Source: Mageeibacillus sp. UBA3781 (GTDB lineage Bacteria > Bacillota > Clostridia > Saccharofermentanales > Saccharofermentanaceae). From it: a stretch of DNA of 21,719 nucleotides. The translations under genes were made by a program, and so were the position numbers. The DNA lies in NCBI GenBank assembly GCA_002368805.1, contig DFFH01000011.1, positions 1 to 21,719 of the forward strand, given 5' to 3'. A model generated the notes under the pieces. That model searched no databases. It saw nothing but the letters and a program-made list of their open reading frames with translations, and was not told the origin of the DNA. Positions 12,967 to 20,919 of the stretch are shown here, in pieces (positions within the stretch are counted from its first letter, which is position 1; every line of letters begins with the position of its first letter).

Positions 12967-15900
12967 ATGACAAGAGCAGCAACACGTAAAAAGACTGACA
13001 CCAGGCGATTTCTGGCGATTTTTCTCCTGGTTGCCTTTCTGGTTTTCCAGATCCCGTCCATGTGGATTTCCGGTGCCACGATGGCAGCGGAGCCGGTTCC
13101 GGAAAAGAACGGGAAGGTGTATCACGACAATGAGTATTTCGAATTATATCACCGGACCGGCGGAGAAGTGGCGCCGAAGATCCTGGAATACCTCTTCGCG
13201 GAGACGGTCACACCCGGGCAGACACGGCCGGTGTACTGCGTGATGGCGGGAGCGCCTACGCCCGAGACCGGATCGATCGTTCCTGCCGCGATGGATGACC
13301 CCGCGGCGGCCTCGCTTCTCGGGAAGATCCAGTACATCATCGATATGGAGGATGCGTCTTTTGAACTTCCGGACACCGTGAACAGCCATCCCCATATCCA
13401 TTACTATGTAAAACAGATCCTGATCTGGCATCTGATCCATCTGTACAGGAGCTCCCTGGGATCTTCCGTGCAGACGTATTTTAAAGGCATCGATATCGAT
13501 ACGTTTATCGATGGAGAGGGAAGCGGACCTACTGCGAAGAAGATCCTATCCGAGGCGAAAAGGCTCTGGAAAATATACGATGCAGCAGGCCGCCCTTCGC
13601 TTTCCGGCGCTTACACGCCGAACTACAGAGCCGAGATCGGGGACATGTCGTCCAGTGCATTTGACCCGTCTTCCGGGAAATACCGGGCGACCTTCACGGT
13701 AAAAGTCAGAGAGACGAATAAAGGCACTACCGGCGGGACTTTCCGGTTCACGGAGATCTCCGGCGGCAGACTCTATATGCGCGGAAGTGACGGAAAATAT
13801 ACTATCCAGACGACCACGAGTGCGGTACTGCCGTCGGGAAGTGCTTTTGCCATCGAGGGAAGCTGGAAGGACATGGCTTCTGTGTCCTCGGGAAAAGCAC
13901 TGAAGGTGCAGGCAAAGGCGGTCAGTAATACAGGGAACGAAGCCCCGCAGCGGATGTACGGATATTTCTTCGACTCATCCCTGACCGCGTCGGGGAAGAC
14001 CCGCCAGACCTATGTCGGCTGGCACGAGAGCAGCTCAAAAAAGTTCAGCGGGACAGAGGGGACCTGGGAAACCCCGGTGGCGGGCGTGAACCTTAAAAAG
14101 GTCTCATCATTCGGTGATATTACCGTGCCGGAAAAGGGCGCGGAATTCGAGATCTTCCGCTCGGAGTACGGATCCTTCGAGAAGGCGAGAGCCGATGGCT
14201 TCGGATTTTACGGGATTTCAACGGAAGACGGCAAGATCCTCGATAAAGAGACGAGAAGGATCTTTTCCCTTCCGTCCGGCACGTATACGATCCGGCAGAC
14301 CGTCGTTCCGGAGGGGACGAAGGCGATGACGCCAAACCCCGGCACATTTACGGTCGATGTAAAGAAGACGAAGAACGAAGCGGTCTTCGAAGATGAAATA
14401 AAAGCAGGTGCTTTTGCCATCGAAAAGAAGATCCGGACAGGATATGACGAGTATAAGGGAACGGACTTTAAGGATCTCGAGCCGGAGGCGGATGCGGTCT
14501 TCCAGGTCTGGAACACCGGTTACGATTCCTACGAAAAAGCACCTGCCGCCTACAGAGATCTTCTGACGACGGATGAAAGAGGCTATGCGAAGACAAAGGT
14601 CCTTCCGTACGGCGAGTACCGCGTGCACCAGATCGAATCGGAAGCGACGAAGTACACCCATGTCTGTGAAGATCAGGCGGTGAAGATCAGCGGATCTTCG
14701 GGTGGAACCGGATCGGAAGGTGAGCCGGAGACCACTCTCTCCCTTATTAACCGCAGATACGAGCTGAAGATCCAGATCCGGAAGGTCGATGAAAGGACGG
14801 GTGAGGTCATCCCGGCGGCCGGGGTGGAGTTTCAGATCAAAGATGAACGCGGAAATGTGCAGAAGGACTGGGACGGGAATGATGTCTTCGTGACCGGACC
14901 CGATGGCACATGCGACATGCGGAAACTGGGACTTCCGGTCGGGACGTACTACCTCTATGAGAAGAGCGCCCCCGCGGGATTTATCCTAGCGGAGGAGCCT
15001 GTCCCGATCGAGGTGAAAAAAGACGAGAGCTTCATCGGCGTGGGGCCGGATGGCGACATGAAGGCGGTCCCATTTGCCGATCAGGAAGTCCCGGTGACAC
15101 TGGAACTTCTGAAGACCGGCGAGATGCTCACTTCCTCGGAGAAGACGGATACCGGCTATCAGGGCATGACAGGATACCGCTTCATCTACACGCAGCAGGC
15201 CCTGAAAGACGCAGTCTTCGAGCTTTACTGCAGCGAGGATGTGCTCGGCTTTGAAAGAGATATTTCACTTCTGGACCCGGCGGTCTATCCGGAGGGCGCG
15301 GTAAGAAGATCCGATGACGGAAAGACATTCGCACCATATAAGATGTTCGATAAGGACGGCGACGGAGTGAGAGAAACTCCTCTGAAGAAGGGTACGCTCC
15401 TGGGTACCTATACGACCGGCGCGGACGGGAAAATAGAGGTCAGCGGGCTATCTCTTAACGCGGATAGCGCTACTGCGGTATATGCATTTGTGGAGGTTTC
15501 CGCCCCGGAGGGCTTCGTGATCGACAGCTCGCCAATTGTTTTTGAGGCCCGGGATGATAGGGAGGACCGGACTTCTCCGGAAATACGGGTCAGCCAGACC
15601 ATACGGAATGAACGGAAGAAAACAGAGATCGATCTTCAGAAAAAAGGCAGAGAGTATGTCTATGACGAAGGGTCTTCCGCTTTTATTACCGTGGAAAAAG
15701 AACTCGCAGGTGCCGTCTTCGGGATCTATGCCGGTGAGCCTGTACTGTCGGCATCCGGCGAAGTGCTGGCCGGGAAAAACGATCTGATCGAGGTCCTCAT
15801 CTCAGACGAGAACGGACACTGCCGGGGGACCGTGGATTTCCCCGGGAACGGGACATTCTATGCCAGAGAACTGCAGGCGCCGGAAGGATTTGTCTTAAGT

Positions 15901-16722
15901 AATGAGATCTATGCCTGCCCGGTAATAGATCCGATCGTCAATGAGAGCAGGATGTCGGAGATCCGGATCGGAAAGGTCTGCGGCGACGGGACAAAGACGC
16001 CGATGGACGATGTCACCTTTGCACTGTGGATGAAAGGAGAAGAAGGGAAAGAAGATCTTCTGATCTCCGAAGGAAAGACGGATAAAGACGGGAAGCTGAG
16101 TTTCCTCGTCGGACCCGGCGAGTACTATCTGGTCGAGACATCGGTCGGCCACTGGACGAGCTTCATGGTGATGGACGAACCGGTCCCGGTCGTCTGCGGA
16201 AAGGAAGGAAAGGTGATGGAGTATCAGCTTGAAGATGGATTGACGAAGACGGTCGCGGAAAAACGATCCGCGACGAATGGAGGACTCCTCGGCAACTGCG
16301 GGATCTCCGTGAAGAATAAAGAGGGACAGGTCTTATCCTTCCTCTGGAACGAAGCGATGAGCGGATATGTGCTGAGCGAAGCGGGCGGAAAAGAAGCCAC
16401 GACAGTGCTCCATACCTGTGATGATAAAGACAGTCCCGACCTCGGGAAAGTCTATATCTATGGTCTTCCGGCGGGTGACTATGAGATCTTCGAGGTCGAG
16501 GCGCCAAAAGGCTATAGAAACGACAGTGAGGTCATGCCGGTCACAGTAAGAAATGAAGCAGTCCTCGGAGTGACGAGGCTTTATGACACCATGAAGACCG
16601 GAGAAGAAGCACGGTATACCGGTTATGGCGCGGGCGGAATCTGCGGGATCACGGCAGTCGCACTCCTGGCAATCGGCTATATCGAGATCAGGGAAAAGTA
16701 CAGAAGAAAGAAAAGAAAGTAA
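12967..16722 (+). CDS. Thioester-domain, Cna-B repeat cell-wall adhesin
   Basis: This encodes a 1251-residue surface protein. A signal peptide (1-40, with an Arg/Lys-rich start) precedes an N-terminal thioester-type domain: Cys91 in RPVYCVMAG and Gln150 in KQILIWHLI fit the Cys-Gln pair that makes a covalent bond to host or surface targets. After a beta-rich linker (to about 370) come about seven Cna-B/SpaA-like domains, starting near residues 373, 481, 598, 706, 879, 996 and 1107. Each has a Lys early (for example LKKV, IRKVDE, IRIGKV) and a Glu-containing E-box late (YLYEKSAPAGF, YAFVEVSAPEGF, YARELQAPEGF, IFEVEAPKGY), as needed for intramolecular isopeptide bonds. The C-terminus is a sorting signal: MKTGEE (from 1209), a membrane helix (about 1221-1240) and KYRRKKRK. 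There is no LPxTG. A convergent sortase lies 12 bp away. AAGGAG precedes ATG 12967. Confidence 0.92.
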   Translation: MTRAATRKKTDTRRFLAIFLLVAFLVFQIPSMWISGATMAAEPVPEKNGKVYHDNEYFELYHRTGGEVAPKILEYLFAETVTPGQTRPVYCVMAGAPTPETGSIVPAAMDDPAAASLLGKIQYIIDMEDASFELPDTVNSHPHIHYYVKQILIWHLIHLYRSSLGSSVQTYFKGIDIDTFIDGEGSGPTAKKILSEAKRLWKIYDAAGRPSLSGAYTPNYRAEIGDMSSSAFDPSSGKYRATFTVKVRETNKGTTGGTFRFTEISGGRLYMRGSDGKYTIQTTTSAVLPSGSAFAIEGSWKDMASVSSGKALKVQAKAVSNTGNEAPQRMYGYFFDSSLTASGKTRQTYVGWHESSSKKFSGTEGTWETPVAGVNLKKVSSFGDITVPEKGAEFEIFRSEYGSFEKARADGFGFYGISTEDGKILDKETRRIFSLPSGTYTIRQTVVPEGTKAMTPNPGTFTVDVKKTKNEAVFEDEIKAGAFAIEKKIRTGYDEYKGTDFKDLEPEADAVFQVWNTGYDSYEKAPAAYRDLLTTDERGYAKTKVLPYGEYRVHQIESEATKYTHVCEDQAVKISGSSGGTGSEGEPETTLSLINRRYELKIQIRKVDERTGEVIPAAGVEFQIKDERGNVQKDWDGNDVFVTGPDGTCDMRKLGLPVGTYYLYEKSAPAGFILAEEPVPIEVKKDESFIGVGPDGDMKAVPFADQEVPVTLELLKTGEMLTSSEKTDTGYQGMTGYRFIYTQQALKDAVFELYCSEDVLGFERDISLLDPAVYPEGAVRRSDDGKTFAPYKMFDKDGDGVRETPLKKGTLLGTYTTGADGKIEVSGLSLNADSATAVYAFVEVSAPEGFVIDSSPIVFEARDDREDRTSPEIRVSQTIRNERKKTEIDLQKKGREYVYDEGSSAFITVEKELAGAVFGIYAGEPVLSASGEVLAGKNDLIEVLISDENGHCRGTVDFPGNGTFYARELQAPEGFVLSNEIYACPVIDPIVNESRMSEIRIGKVCGDGTKTPMDDVTFALWMKGEEGKEDLLISEGKTDKDGKLSFLVGPGEYYLVETSVGHWTSFMVMDEPVPVVCGKEGKVMEYQLEDGLTKTVAEKRSATNGGLLGNCGISVKNKEGQVLSFLWNEAMSGYVLSEAGGKEATTVLHTCDDKDSPDLGKVYIYGLPAGDYEIFEVEAPKGYRNDSEVMPVTVRNEAVLGVTRLYDTMKTGEEARYTGYGAGGICGITAVALLAIGYIEIREKYRRKKRK

Positions 16723-16734
16723 GGAAGCTATGAT

Positions 16735-17511
16735 CTATCCGCCGGAAGCGAGGTGGCCGGTGATGACCAGACGGTGAGATCCGACGCCGATAGGCGTGCA
16801 GGTAATGAGGGTGATGCGGCAAGATCCGGGATCACCCTCTTTTTCCATCCCGATATACGCAGAGAGGGAAGAGGGTTCGATCGTTTCGATCGCATCCACG
16901 GTGTAAGTGAATGCCTGCCCCGCACGTTCAATGACAATAGAATCCCCAATGCTGACCTCGCCCAGACGGTTGAAGATCGATCCGTACCGCCGCATCCGGT
17001 GTCCGAAGATCACGAGATTTCCCGGCGCACCAGCTTCAGAAGATCCCGGCATACGGCCGGCACCATAGCGAAGCTCGACCTTCCCGGCACCATCCCACAG
17101 CGGAAACTCACACCCGATCGAAGGGATCGAGATCGTCCCATATGCGCGGAGCCGCCGGGAACTCCCATCTGAGGTATTGTGGCCATCAGAGGAACCCCCG
17201 CCGTCCGAGGAAGACCCGCCTTCTGCGTGGTCATCCTGCGCGAGTCCATCTGCCGCAGAGTTTCCGAATTCAGAGGAAGTATCATAAAGCTCCTCCCCCG
17301 CGACCGGCAGCACATCCGGATCCACAAACATTTCAGGGGATTCCCCGGACTCGGAACGGATTCTTCCGACCATATCTCTGACCGCATCTTCCCGGGCATC
17401 CTCGCGAAGCCGGAGATCCCTGCTTCTTCCCGCCTCGGACGAGAGATGGAGAAATACAGTGAAAAACCAGAAGAAAAGAATGAAGGCAAGTGCTTTTCGC
17501 GAGGAAGTCAT
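16735..17511 (-). CDS. Sortase (class C/D-like), membrane-anchored transpeptidase
   Basis: This 258-residue sortase has an N-terminal signal anchor (7-22), a Ser/Gly/Asp-rich linker (75-118) and a catalytic domain (122-258). The catalytic triad is visible: His171 in IFGHRMRRYG, Cys238 in TLITCTPIGVGSHR and Arg247 in the same stretch. TLxTC followed by a C-terminus with no second membrane helix points to a class D or related type rather than a pilin-polymerising enzyme. It would cleave the sorting signal of a surface protein and join it to the wall. The adhesin encoded convergently 12 bp away, with an MKTGE-type signal, is the obvious substrate. AGGAG lies about 10 nt before ATG 17511. Both genes carry the same 27-bp upstream element, which suggests joint control. 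No terminator separates their ends. Confidence 0.93.
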   Translation of the reverse strand: MTSSRKALAFILFFWFFTVFLHLSSEAGRSRDLRLREDAREDAVRDMVGRIRSESGESPEMFVDPDVLPVAGEELYDTSSEFGNSAADGLAQDDHAEGGSSSDGGGSSDGHNTSDGSSRRLRAYGTISIPSIGCEFPLWDGAGKVELRYGAGRMPGSSEAGAPGNLVIFGHRMRRYGSIFNRLGEVSIGDSIVIERAGQAFTYTVDAIETIEPSSLSAYIGMEKEGDPGSCRITLITCTPIGVGSHRLVITGHLASGG

Positions 17512-17573
17512 AAGGCAGGTCTCCTTTTATTGTACGTTTGGTAAAGAATAGGACGGACCCCGGAGGAAAAACA

Positions 17574-17600
17574 ATATTTTATATGAGTAGTTCCGTAAAC
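17574..17600 (-). promoter_or_regulatory. 27-bp shared upstream element, copy 3 (before the sortase gene)
   Basis: On the minus strand this is GTTTAC-N4-CTACTCATATAAAATAT with N4 = GGAA, 25 of 27 positions identical to the other two copies. It ends 62 nt before the sortase start, the same distance as copy 1. Confidence 0.78.
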
Positions 17601-17632
17601 GTTTTGAAAACTTCGATGATACTACCGGGTTG

Positions 17633-17662
17633 TTGACTTTACCTTCTGTTTAGAAGTAGAAT
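17633..17662 (+). promoter_or_regulatory. Sigma-A promoter of tyrS
   Basis: TTGACT (17633-17638), an 18-bp spacer and TAGAAT (17657-17662). The leader is about 40 nt with a small hairpin (GCCTG, loop ATTTA, CAGGC). It is too short for a T-box, the usual control of Firmicute tyrS. Confidence 0.85.
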
Positions 17663-17708
17663 TAGCAAGCCTGATTTACAGGCAAATAATATATAGGAGG
17701 AAATAATG

Positions 17709-18953
17709 ATGTCCGAAGAAACGTACCAAAATGTATTTGATGTGTTGGAGGCACGTGGTTATGTAGCGCAGACCACACATCGTGAAGAAATCTACAATCT
17801 ACTTAGCAAGCCGGGTGTCACCTTCTATATAGGCTTTGACCCGACCGCAGACAGCCTGCACGTAGGCCACTTCGTCCAGATGATGGTCATGAGCCACATG
17901 CAGAAGGCAGGACACCGTCCGATCGCTCTGATGGGCGGCGGTACCGGTATGATCGGTGACCCGACAGGAAGATCCGATATGCGTCAGATGCTGACACGTG
18001 AGACCATCGACCATAATGTCGAGTGCTTCAAGAAGCAGATGGGCAAAGTCGTTGATTTTTCCGATGGAAAAGCACTTATCGTCAACAATGGTGACTGGCT
18101 CCTGCCGCTGAACTACATCGAGTTCTTAAGAGATGTGGGACCGCACTTCTCCGTAAACCGCATGCTCACTTTCGAGTGCTACAAGCAGCGTCTGGAGAGA
18201 GGCCTGTCCTTCCTCGAGTTCAACTACATGCTGCTGCAGAGCTACGACTTCCTGTACCTGTACCAGAAATACAACTGCCAGCTGGAGCTCGGCGGTGACG
18301 ACCAGTGGTCGAATATCCTGGGCGGCGTAGAGCTCATCCGCCGTAAGGAACAGGGCGAGGCTTTCGGTCTGACATTCACACTTCTTACCAACAGCGAAGG
18401 CAAGAAGATGGGTAAGACCGCAAAGGGTGCCGTATGGCTCGATCCGAACAAGACAACTCCTTTCGATTTCTACCAGTACTGGAGAAATGTCGAGGACGCA
18501 GATGTCATCAAGTGCTTAAAGCTCCTGACATTCGTATCTCTCGAGGAGATCGAAGAATACAGTAAGCTCACAGACGCGGCGATCAACGAAGCCAAGAAGA
18601 GACTGGCTTTTGAAGTTACCAAGATCGTTCACGGTGAAGAGACCGCGCTTGCCGTTAAGAAGCAGGCCGAGGATCTTTTCGAAAAGGGCGGACGTTCCGA
18701 TGACATGGCAACAACAGCAATTGCTGCAGACCGCCTGTCCGGTGACGGACTGTCTCTTCTCGATCTTTTGGTTGAGACCAAGCTCACACCTTCCAAGGGT
18801 GAGGCAAGAAGAATGATCCAGCAGAAGGGTATCTACCTCAACGATGTTGCAGTTGAGGACGTTTACTACATGCTGACCGAGAAGGACTTCAATAACGGCG
18901 AAGCATTCCTTCGCAAGGGTAAGAAAGTACACCACCGTCTGACAATCGGCTGA
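17709..18953 (+). CDS. tyrS: Tyrosyl-tRNA synthetase
   Basis: A class I aminoacyl-tRNA synthetase that charges tRNA-Tyr. Counting from the upstream ATG at 17706, YIGFDPTADSLHVGH contains the HIGH-equivalent HVGH (52-55), YLYQKYNCQLELGGDDQWSN binds tyrosine, and KKMGKT (233-238) is the KMSKS-equivalent loop. The last 70 residues (GEARRMIQQKGIYLNDVAV and on) form an S4 RNA-binding domain. At 414-415 residues it has standard length. Two adjacent ATGs exist (17706 and 17709). AGGAGG at 17695-17700 is 5 and 8 nt away respectively, so 17709 is slightly preferred. A strong promoter lies just upstream. The zinc-ribbon gene begins 13 nt after the stop and is probably cotranscribed. One AAAAGCAC motif copy is inside the gene. 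Confidence 0.97.
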   Translation: MSEETYQNVFDVLEARGYVAQTTHREEIYNLLSKPGVTFYIGFDPTADSLHVGHFVQMMVMSHMQKAGHRPIALMGGGTGMIGDPTGRSDMRQMLTRETIDHNVECFKKQMGKVVDFSDGKALIVNNGDWLLPLNYIEFLRDVGPHFSVNRMLTFECYKQRLERGLSFLEFNYMLLQSYDFLYLYQKYNCQLELGGDDQWSNILGGVELIRRKEQGEAFGLTFTLLTNSEGKKMGKTAKGAVWLDPNKTTPFDFYQYWRNVEDADVIKCLKLLTFVSLEEIEEYSKLTDAAINEAKKRLAFEVTKIVHGEETALAVKKQAEDLFEKGGRSDDMATTAIAADRLSGDGLSLLDLLVETKLTPSKGEARRMIQQKGIYLNDVAVEDVYYMLTEKDFNNGEAFLRKGKKVHHRLTIG

Positions 18954-18966
18954 TCAGGATTAGGCT

Positions 18967-19587
18967 ATGAAAACCTGTCGTTTTTGTTTGCACCAACAAG
19001 AGAACGGAGACCGCTGCGAAGCATGCGGTTCTCCGTTTTCTGCTGATAAACTGGATTTTTCGGAAGGCCTTCCGGAAGCTCCCGCAGAACGATCACCGGA
19101 AGAGCCGAAGAAGATCATGTACTCGGCCGCGGTAGCCGGAGAGACTGTCTATCTTAAGAGTAAGGGCGGCAATAAAAATATTACTTCCGGCGCCGGAATT
19201 GCAGCACATGCTGCGCCAACTGCACCTGCAGCTCCTGCTGCTCCGACGGCACCTGCCCCGCAGATGCAGAGTTATACACCACCGGCCGCCCCGGTATATG
19301 TTTCTGCAAATCAATCGGCAGATGCTTCTAAATACAGCGGCCTTTCGACGCACAGTCTGGTGACATTTATTATCAGTTGTGCAGGACTCTTGTGTCTCTG
19401 CGGGATGAGCATCCCGTCACTGGTCATGTCCCTGATTGCATTTCTTAATCTCCAGTCTGTGAAGTCAGGAACCGCGAACGGTAATGTGGAAGGACTGGCA
19501 AGACGGGCGAAAGTCCTGACGATAATCTCGGATGTGTGGCTTATACTGTCTGCATGTTTCCTGTTTATAGCAATTCTTCTATCCTGA
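18967..19587 (+). CDS. Zinc-ribbon, Ala/Pro-rich linker, small membrane protein
   Basis: This 206-residue protein starts with a zinc ribbon (C-x2-C-x9-C-x2-C, Cys4, 7, 17 and 20). A low-complexity linker (about 30-125) has Ala/Pro/Thr repeats. The C-terminal membrane part has a hydrophobic stretch at 131-162, likely a helical hairpin, and a last helix at 182-205. The layout resembles the many clostridial zinc-ribbon plus DUF4190-like proteins and mirrors the 5251-6252 product, though the membrane parts look unrelated. The start 13 nt after tyrS and the lack of a terminator imply cotranscription with tyrS; this need not mean shared function. No function is assigned. Confidence 0.8.
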   Translation: MKTCRFCLHQQENGDRCEACGSPFSADKLDFSEGLPEAPAERSPEEPKKIMYSAAVAGETVYLKSKGGNKNITSGAGIAAHAAPTAPAAPAAPTAPAPQMQSYTPPAAPVYVSANQSADASKYSGLSTHSLVTFIISCAGLLCLCGMSIPSLVMSLIAFLNLQSVKSGTANGNVEGLARRAKVLTIISDVWLILSACFLFIAILLS

Positions 19588-19655
19588 TCTCCCGGAGTAA
19601 CGATTCCCTTGATTTTTGTCCGGAATGGGAAAGGCGCTTCAGCGCGTGCTTTCGG

Positions 19656-19684
19656 TTGAATATCCATATTTTTTGAGGTAAAAT
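19656..19684 (+). promoter_or_regulatory. Sigma-A promoter of the second lipoprotein gene
   Basis: TTGAAT (19656-19661), a 17-bp spacer and TAAAAT (19679-19684), about 60 nt ahead of ATG 19744. A small GCGCT/AGCGC hairpin precedes it. Confidence 0.8.
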
Positions 19685-19743
19685 AACCATATATATGCGG
19701 TATTTGGTACACGCTATTTGTTTGAGAGAGAAGGAGAACTGGT

Positions 19744-20265
19744 ATGAAGATTTTGAAGAGACTTACTGCCGTTATCTTGGTTGGAGCAATGGCTCTTTCC
19801 CTGACCGCCTGCGGTTCGGGCAAGAAAAAGGTTACAGCGAAAGAGTTTAAGAAGATCATGAAAGCTGCCGATTATGAGGTAGAAGAGAGTGAAGATGAAG
19901 ATGCTGACGAGTGCTGGGAAGCATACTATACCGATGAGAATAACAGCGGCGTAGATATCGTTTATTACCTGTTCGACAGCAAGGGTGACGCAAAGGCCTG
20001 CTTCAATCAGTCTTATGAAGACCTCAAGGACGAGTACGATGATGAGCTCTTCGATGGCGATATCGAGAAGAAGAGCTGGTACTTCACCGCGGACGGTGAG
20101 TTTGATAAGGATTCCGAGATCATCGGAGGAAATATGGCCGGTCAGTGGTATATCACCTGCATCGTAGCGGAAGAGACACTTCTCGTCTGCTATGCGACAC
20201 CGGACAAAGCAGCGAAGAAGAACCTCAAGAATGTTCTTTCCGACCTCGGATACGAGCTTGACTGA
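19744..20265 (+). CDS. Predicted small lipoprotein, acidic
   Basis: This 173-residue protein has a clear lipoprotein signal: MKILKR, a hydrophobic stretch and the lipobox LTAC with Cys23. The mature part is very acidic (ESEDEDADECWEAYYTDE, DLKDEYDDELFDGD) and has alternating aromatic strands (GVDIVYYLFDS, KSWYFTADGE, QWYITCIVAEETLLVCYAT) followed by a C-terminal helix. It is anchored outside the membrane. I recognise no named family. AAGGAG lies just upstream of ATG 19744. It has its own sigma-A promoter and a strong terminator, so it is monocistronic. Confidence 0.85.
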   Translation: MKILKRLTAVILVGAMALSLTACGSGKKKVTAKEFKKIMKAADYEVEESEDEDADECWEAYYTDENNSGVDIVYYLFDSKGDAKACFNQSYEDLKDEYDDELFDGDIEKKSWYFTADGEFDKDSEIIGGNMAGQWYITCIVAEETLLVCYATPDKAAKKNLKNVLSDLGYELD

Positions 20266-20294
20266 TAAGTTATAAGAAAAGTAAATGTTCCGGA

Positions 20295-20326
20295 AAGCCT
20301 GCTCCTCTACAGGGGCAGGCTTTTTT
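20295..20326 (+). terminator. Terminator of the second lipoprotein gene
   Basis: An 11-bp stem with one G-U pair (AAGCCTGCTCC against GGGGCAGGCTT), a TCTACA loop and a T-run. Confidence 0.92.
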
Positions 20327-20367
20327 GCCGGGGAAAAGTGCTTTTGCCATGAATTTAAAATTCTTTG

Positions 20368-20396
20368 TTTACAAAGAAAAAATCAGGTGCTATACT
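20368..20396 (+). promoter_or_regulatory. Sigma-A promoter of the rpsL-rpsG-fusA (str) operon
   Basis: TTTACA (20368-20373), a 17-bp spacer and TATACT (20391-20396). The 70-nt leader contains a 7-bp hairpin (AAAACGG 20409-20415 with CCGTTTT 20432-20438) and AGGAGA at 20461-20466. Confidence 0.88.
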
Positions 20397-20473
20397 TAAT
20401 TGCCCGACAAAACGGGGTTTCTTTTTGTGCGCCGTTTTCTCGAGACACTACAATTATGAAAGGAGATGTATTG

Positions 20474-20902
20474 ATGCCTACGTTCAACCAACTGGTTAAG
20501 TCCGGTAGAACTTCGAAGATCTACAAGTCTTCCTCTAAAGCTCTTCAGTCCGGACTGAATACCTTGCGCAAGCAGGAAACAGACGTTTCTTCCCCGCAAA
20601 AGCGTGGTGTTTGCACTGTTGTTAAGACCGTAACTCCTAAGAAGCCGAACTCTGCTTTGAGAAAGGTTGCAAGAGTACGTCTTACGAATGGCTACGAAGT
20701 AACTGCATATATTCCGGGAATCGGACACAATCTGCAGGAGCACTCCGTTGTTCTGATCCGTGGCGGACGTGTTAAGGACCTTCCTGGTGTCCGTTATCAC
20801 ATCGTTCGCGGTACTCTGGATACAGCCGGTGTTGCAAATCGTCAGCAGGGCCGTTCCAAGTACGGTGCGAAGAAGCCGAAGGCCGCTAAGGTAAAGAAGT
20901 AA
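20474..20902 (+). CDS. rpsL: 30S ribosomal protein S12
   Basis: A 142-residue S12 protein of the decoding centre. The conserved TPKKPNSALRK loop (54-64) holds Lys57, the residue altered in streptomycin-resistant strains (Lys43 of E. coli); here it is the sensitive-type Lys. RVKDLPGVRYH (99-109) is the second conserved loop. The segment between the N-terminal MPTFNQLV and PQKRGVC is about 15 residues longer than in E. coli, which is usual in clostridia. ATG 20474 is set by AGGAGA seven bases upstream; the frame remains open further upstream (to 20285) but crosses a terminator and the promoter. It is the first gene of the str operon, followed by rpsG and fusA. Confidence 0.98.
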   Translation: MPTFNQLVKSGRTSKIYKSSSKALQSGLNTLRKQETDVSSPQKRGVCTVVKTVTPKKPNSALRKVARVRLTNGYEVTAYIPGIGHNLQEHSVVLIRGGRVKDLPGVRYHIVRGTLDTAGVANRQQGRSKYGAKKPKAAKVKK

Positions 20903-20919
20903 TTCTTTATTTCCTGCGG

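Larger units (their letters stand above)
688..20345. repeat. Dispersed motif RGTGCTTTT (reverse complement AAAAGCACY), 17 copies
   Basis: Exact 8-mer copies on the plus strand as GTGCTTTT start at 688, 4060, 4210, 8812, 12535, 13841, 14408, 17490 and 20338. As AAAAGCAC they start at 4479, 5428, 7098, 7898, 11941, 13893, 14535 and 18068. The base before GTG is a purine in all 17 (12 A, 5 G). Six copies are intergenic although only about one eighth of the window is non-coding. None lies in the pgk-tpi fusion, the ribosomal genes or the toxin/immunity insert. Chance expectation for one 8-mer on both strands of 21.7 kb is under one copy. Only the listed 8-bp positions are meant; the interval is just their span. 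Confidence 0.85.

Noticed and set aside
17663..17708. T-box leader for tyrS.
   Set aside because: Only about 40 nt lie between the promoter and the start codon, with one small hairpin and no T-box sequence.
20285..20473. N-terminal extension of S12 by the open frame from 20285.
   Set aside because: It runs through a terminator and the operon promoter; S12 begins at the conserved MPTFNQLV at 20474.
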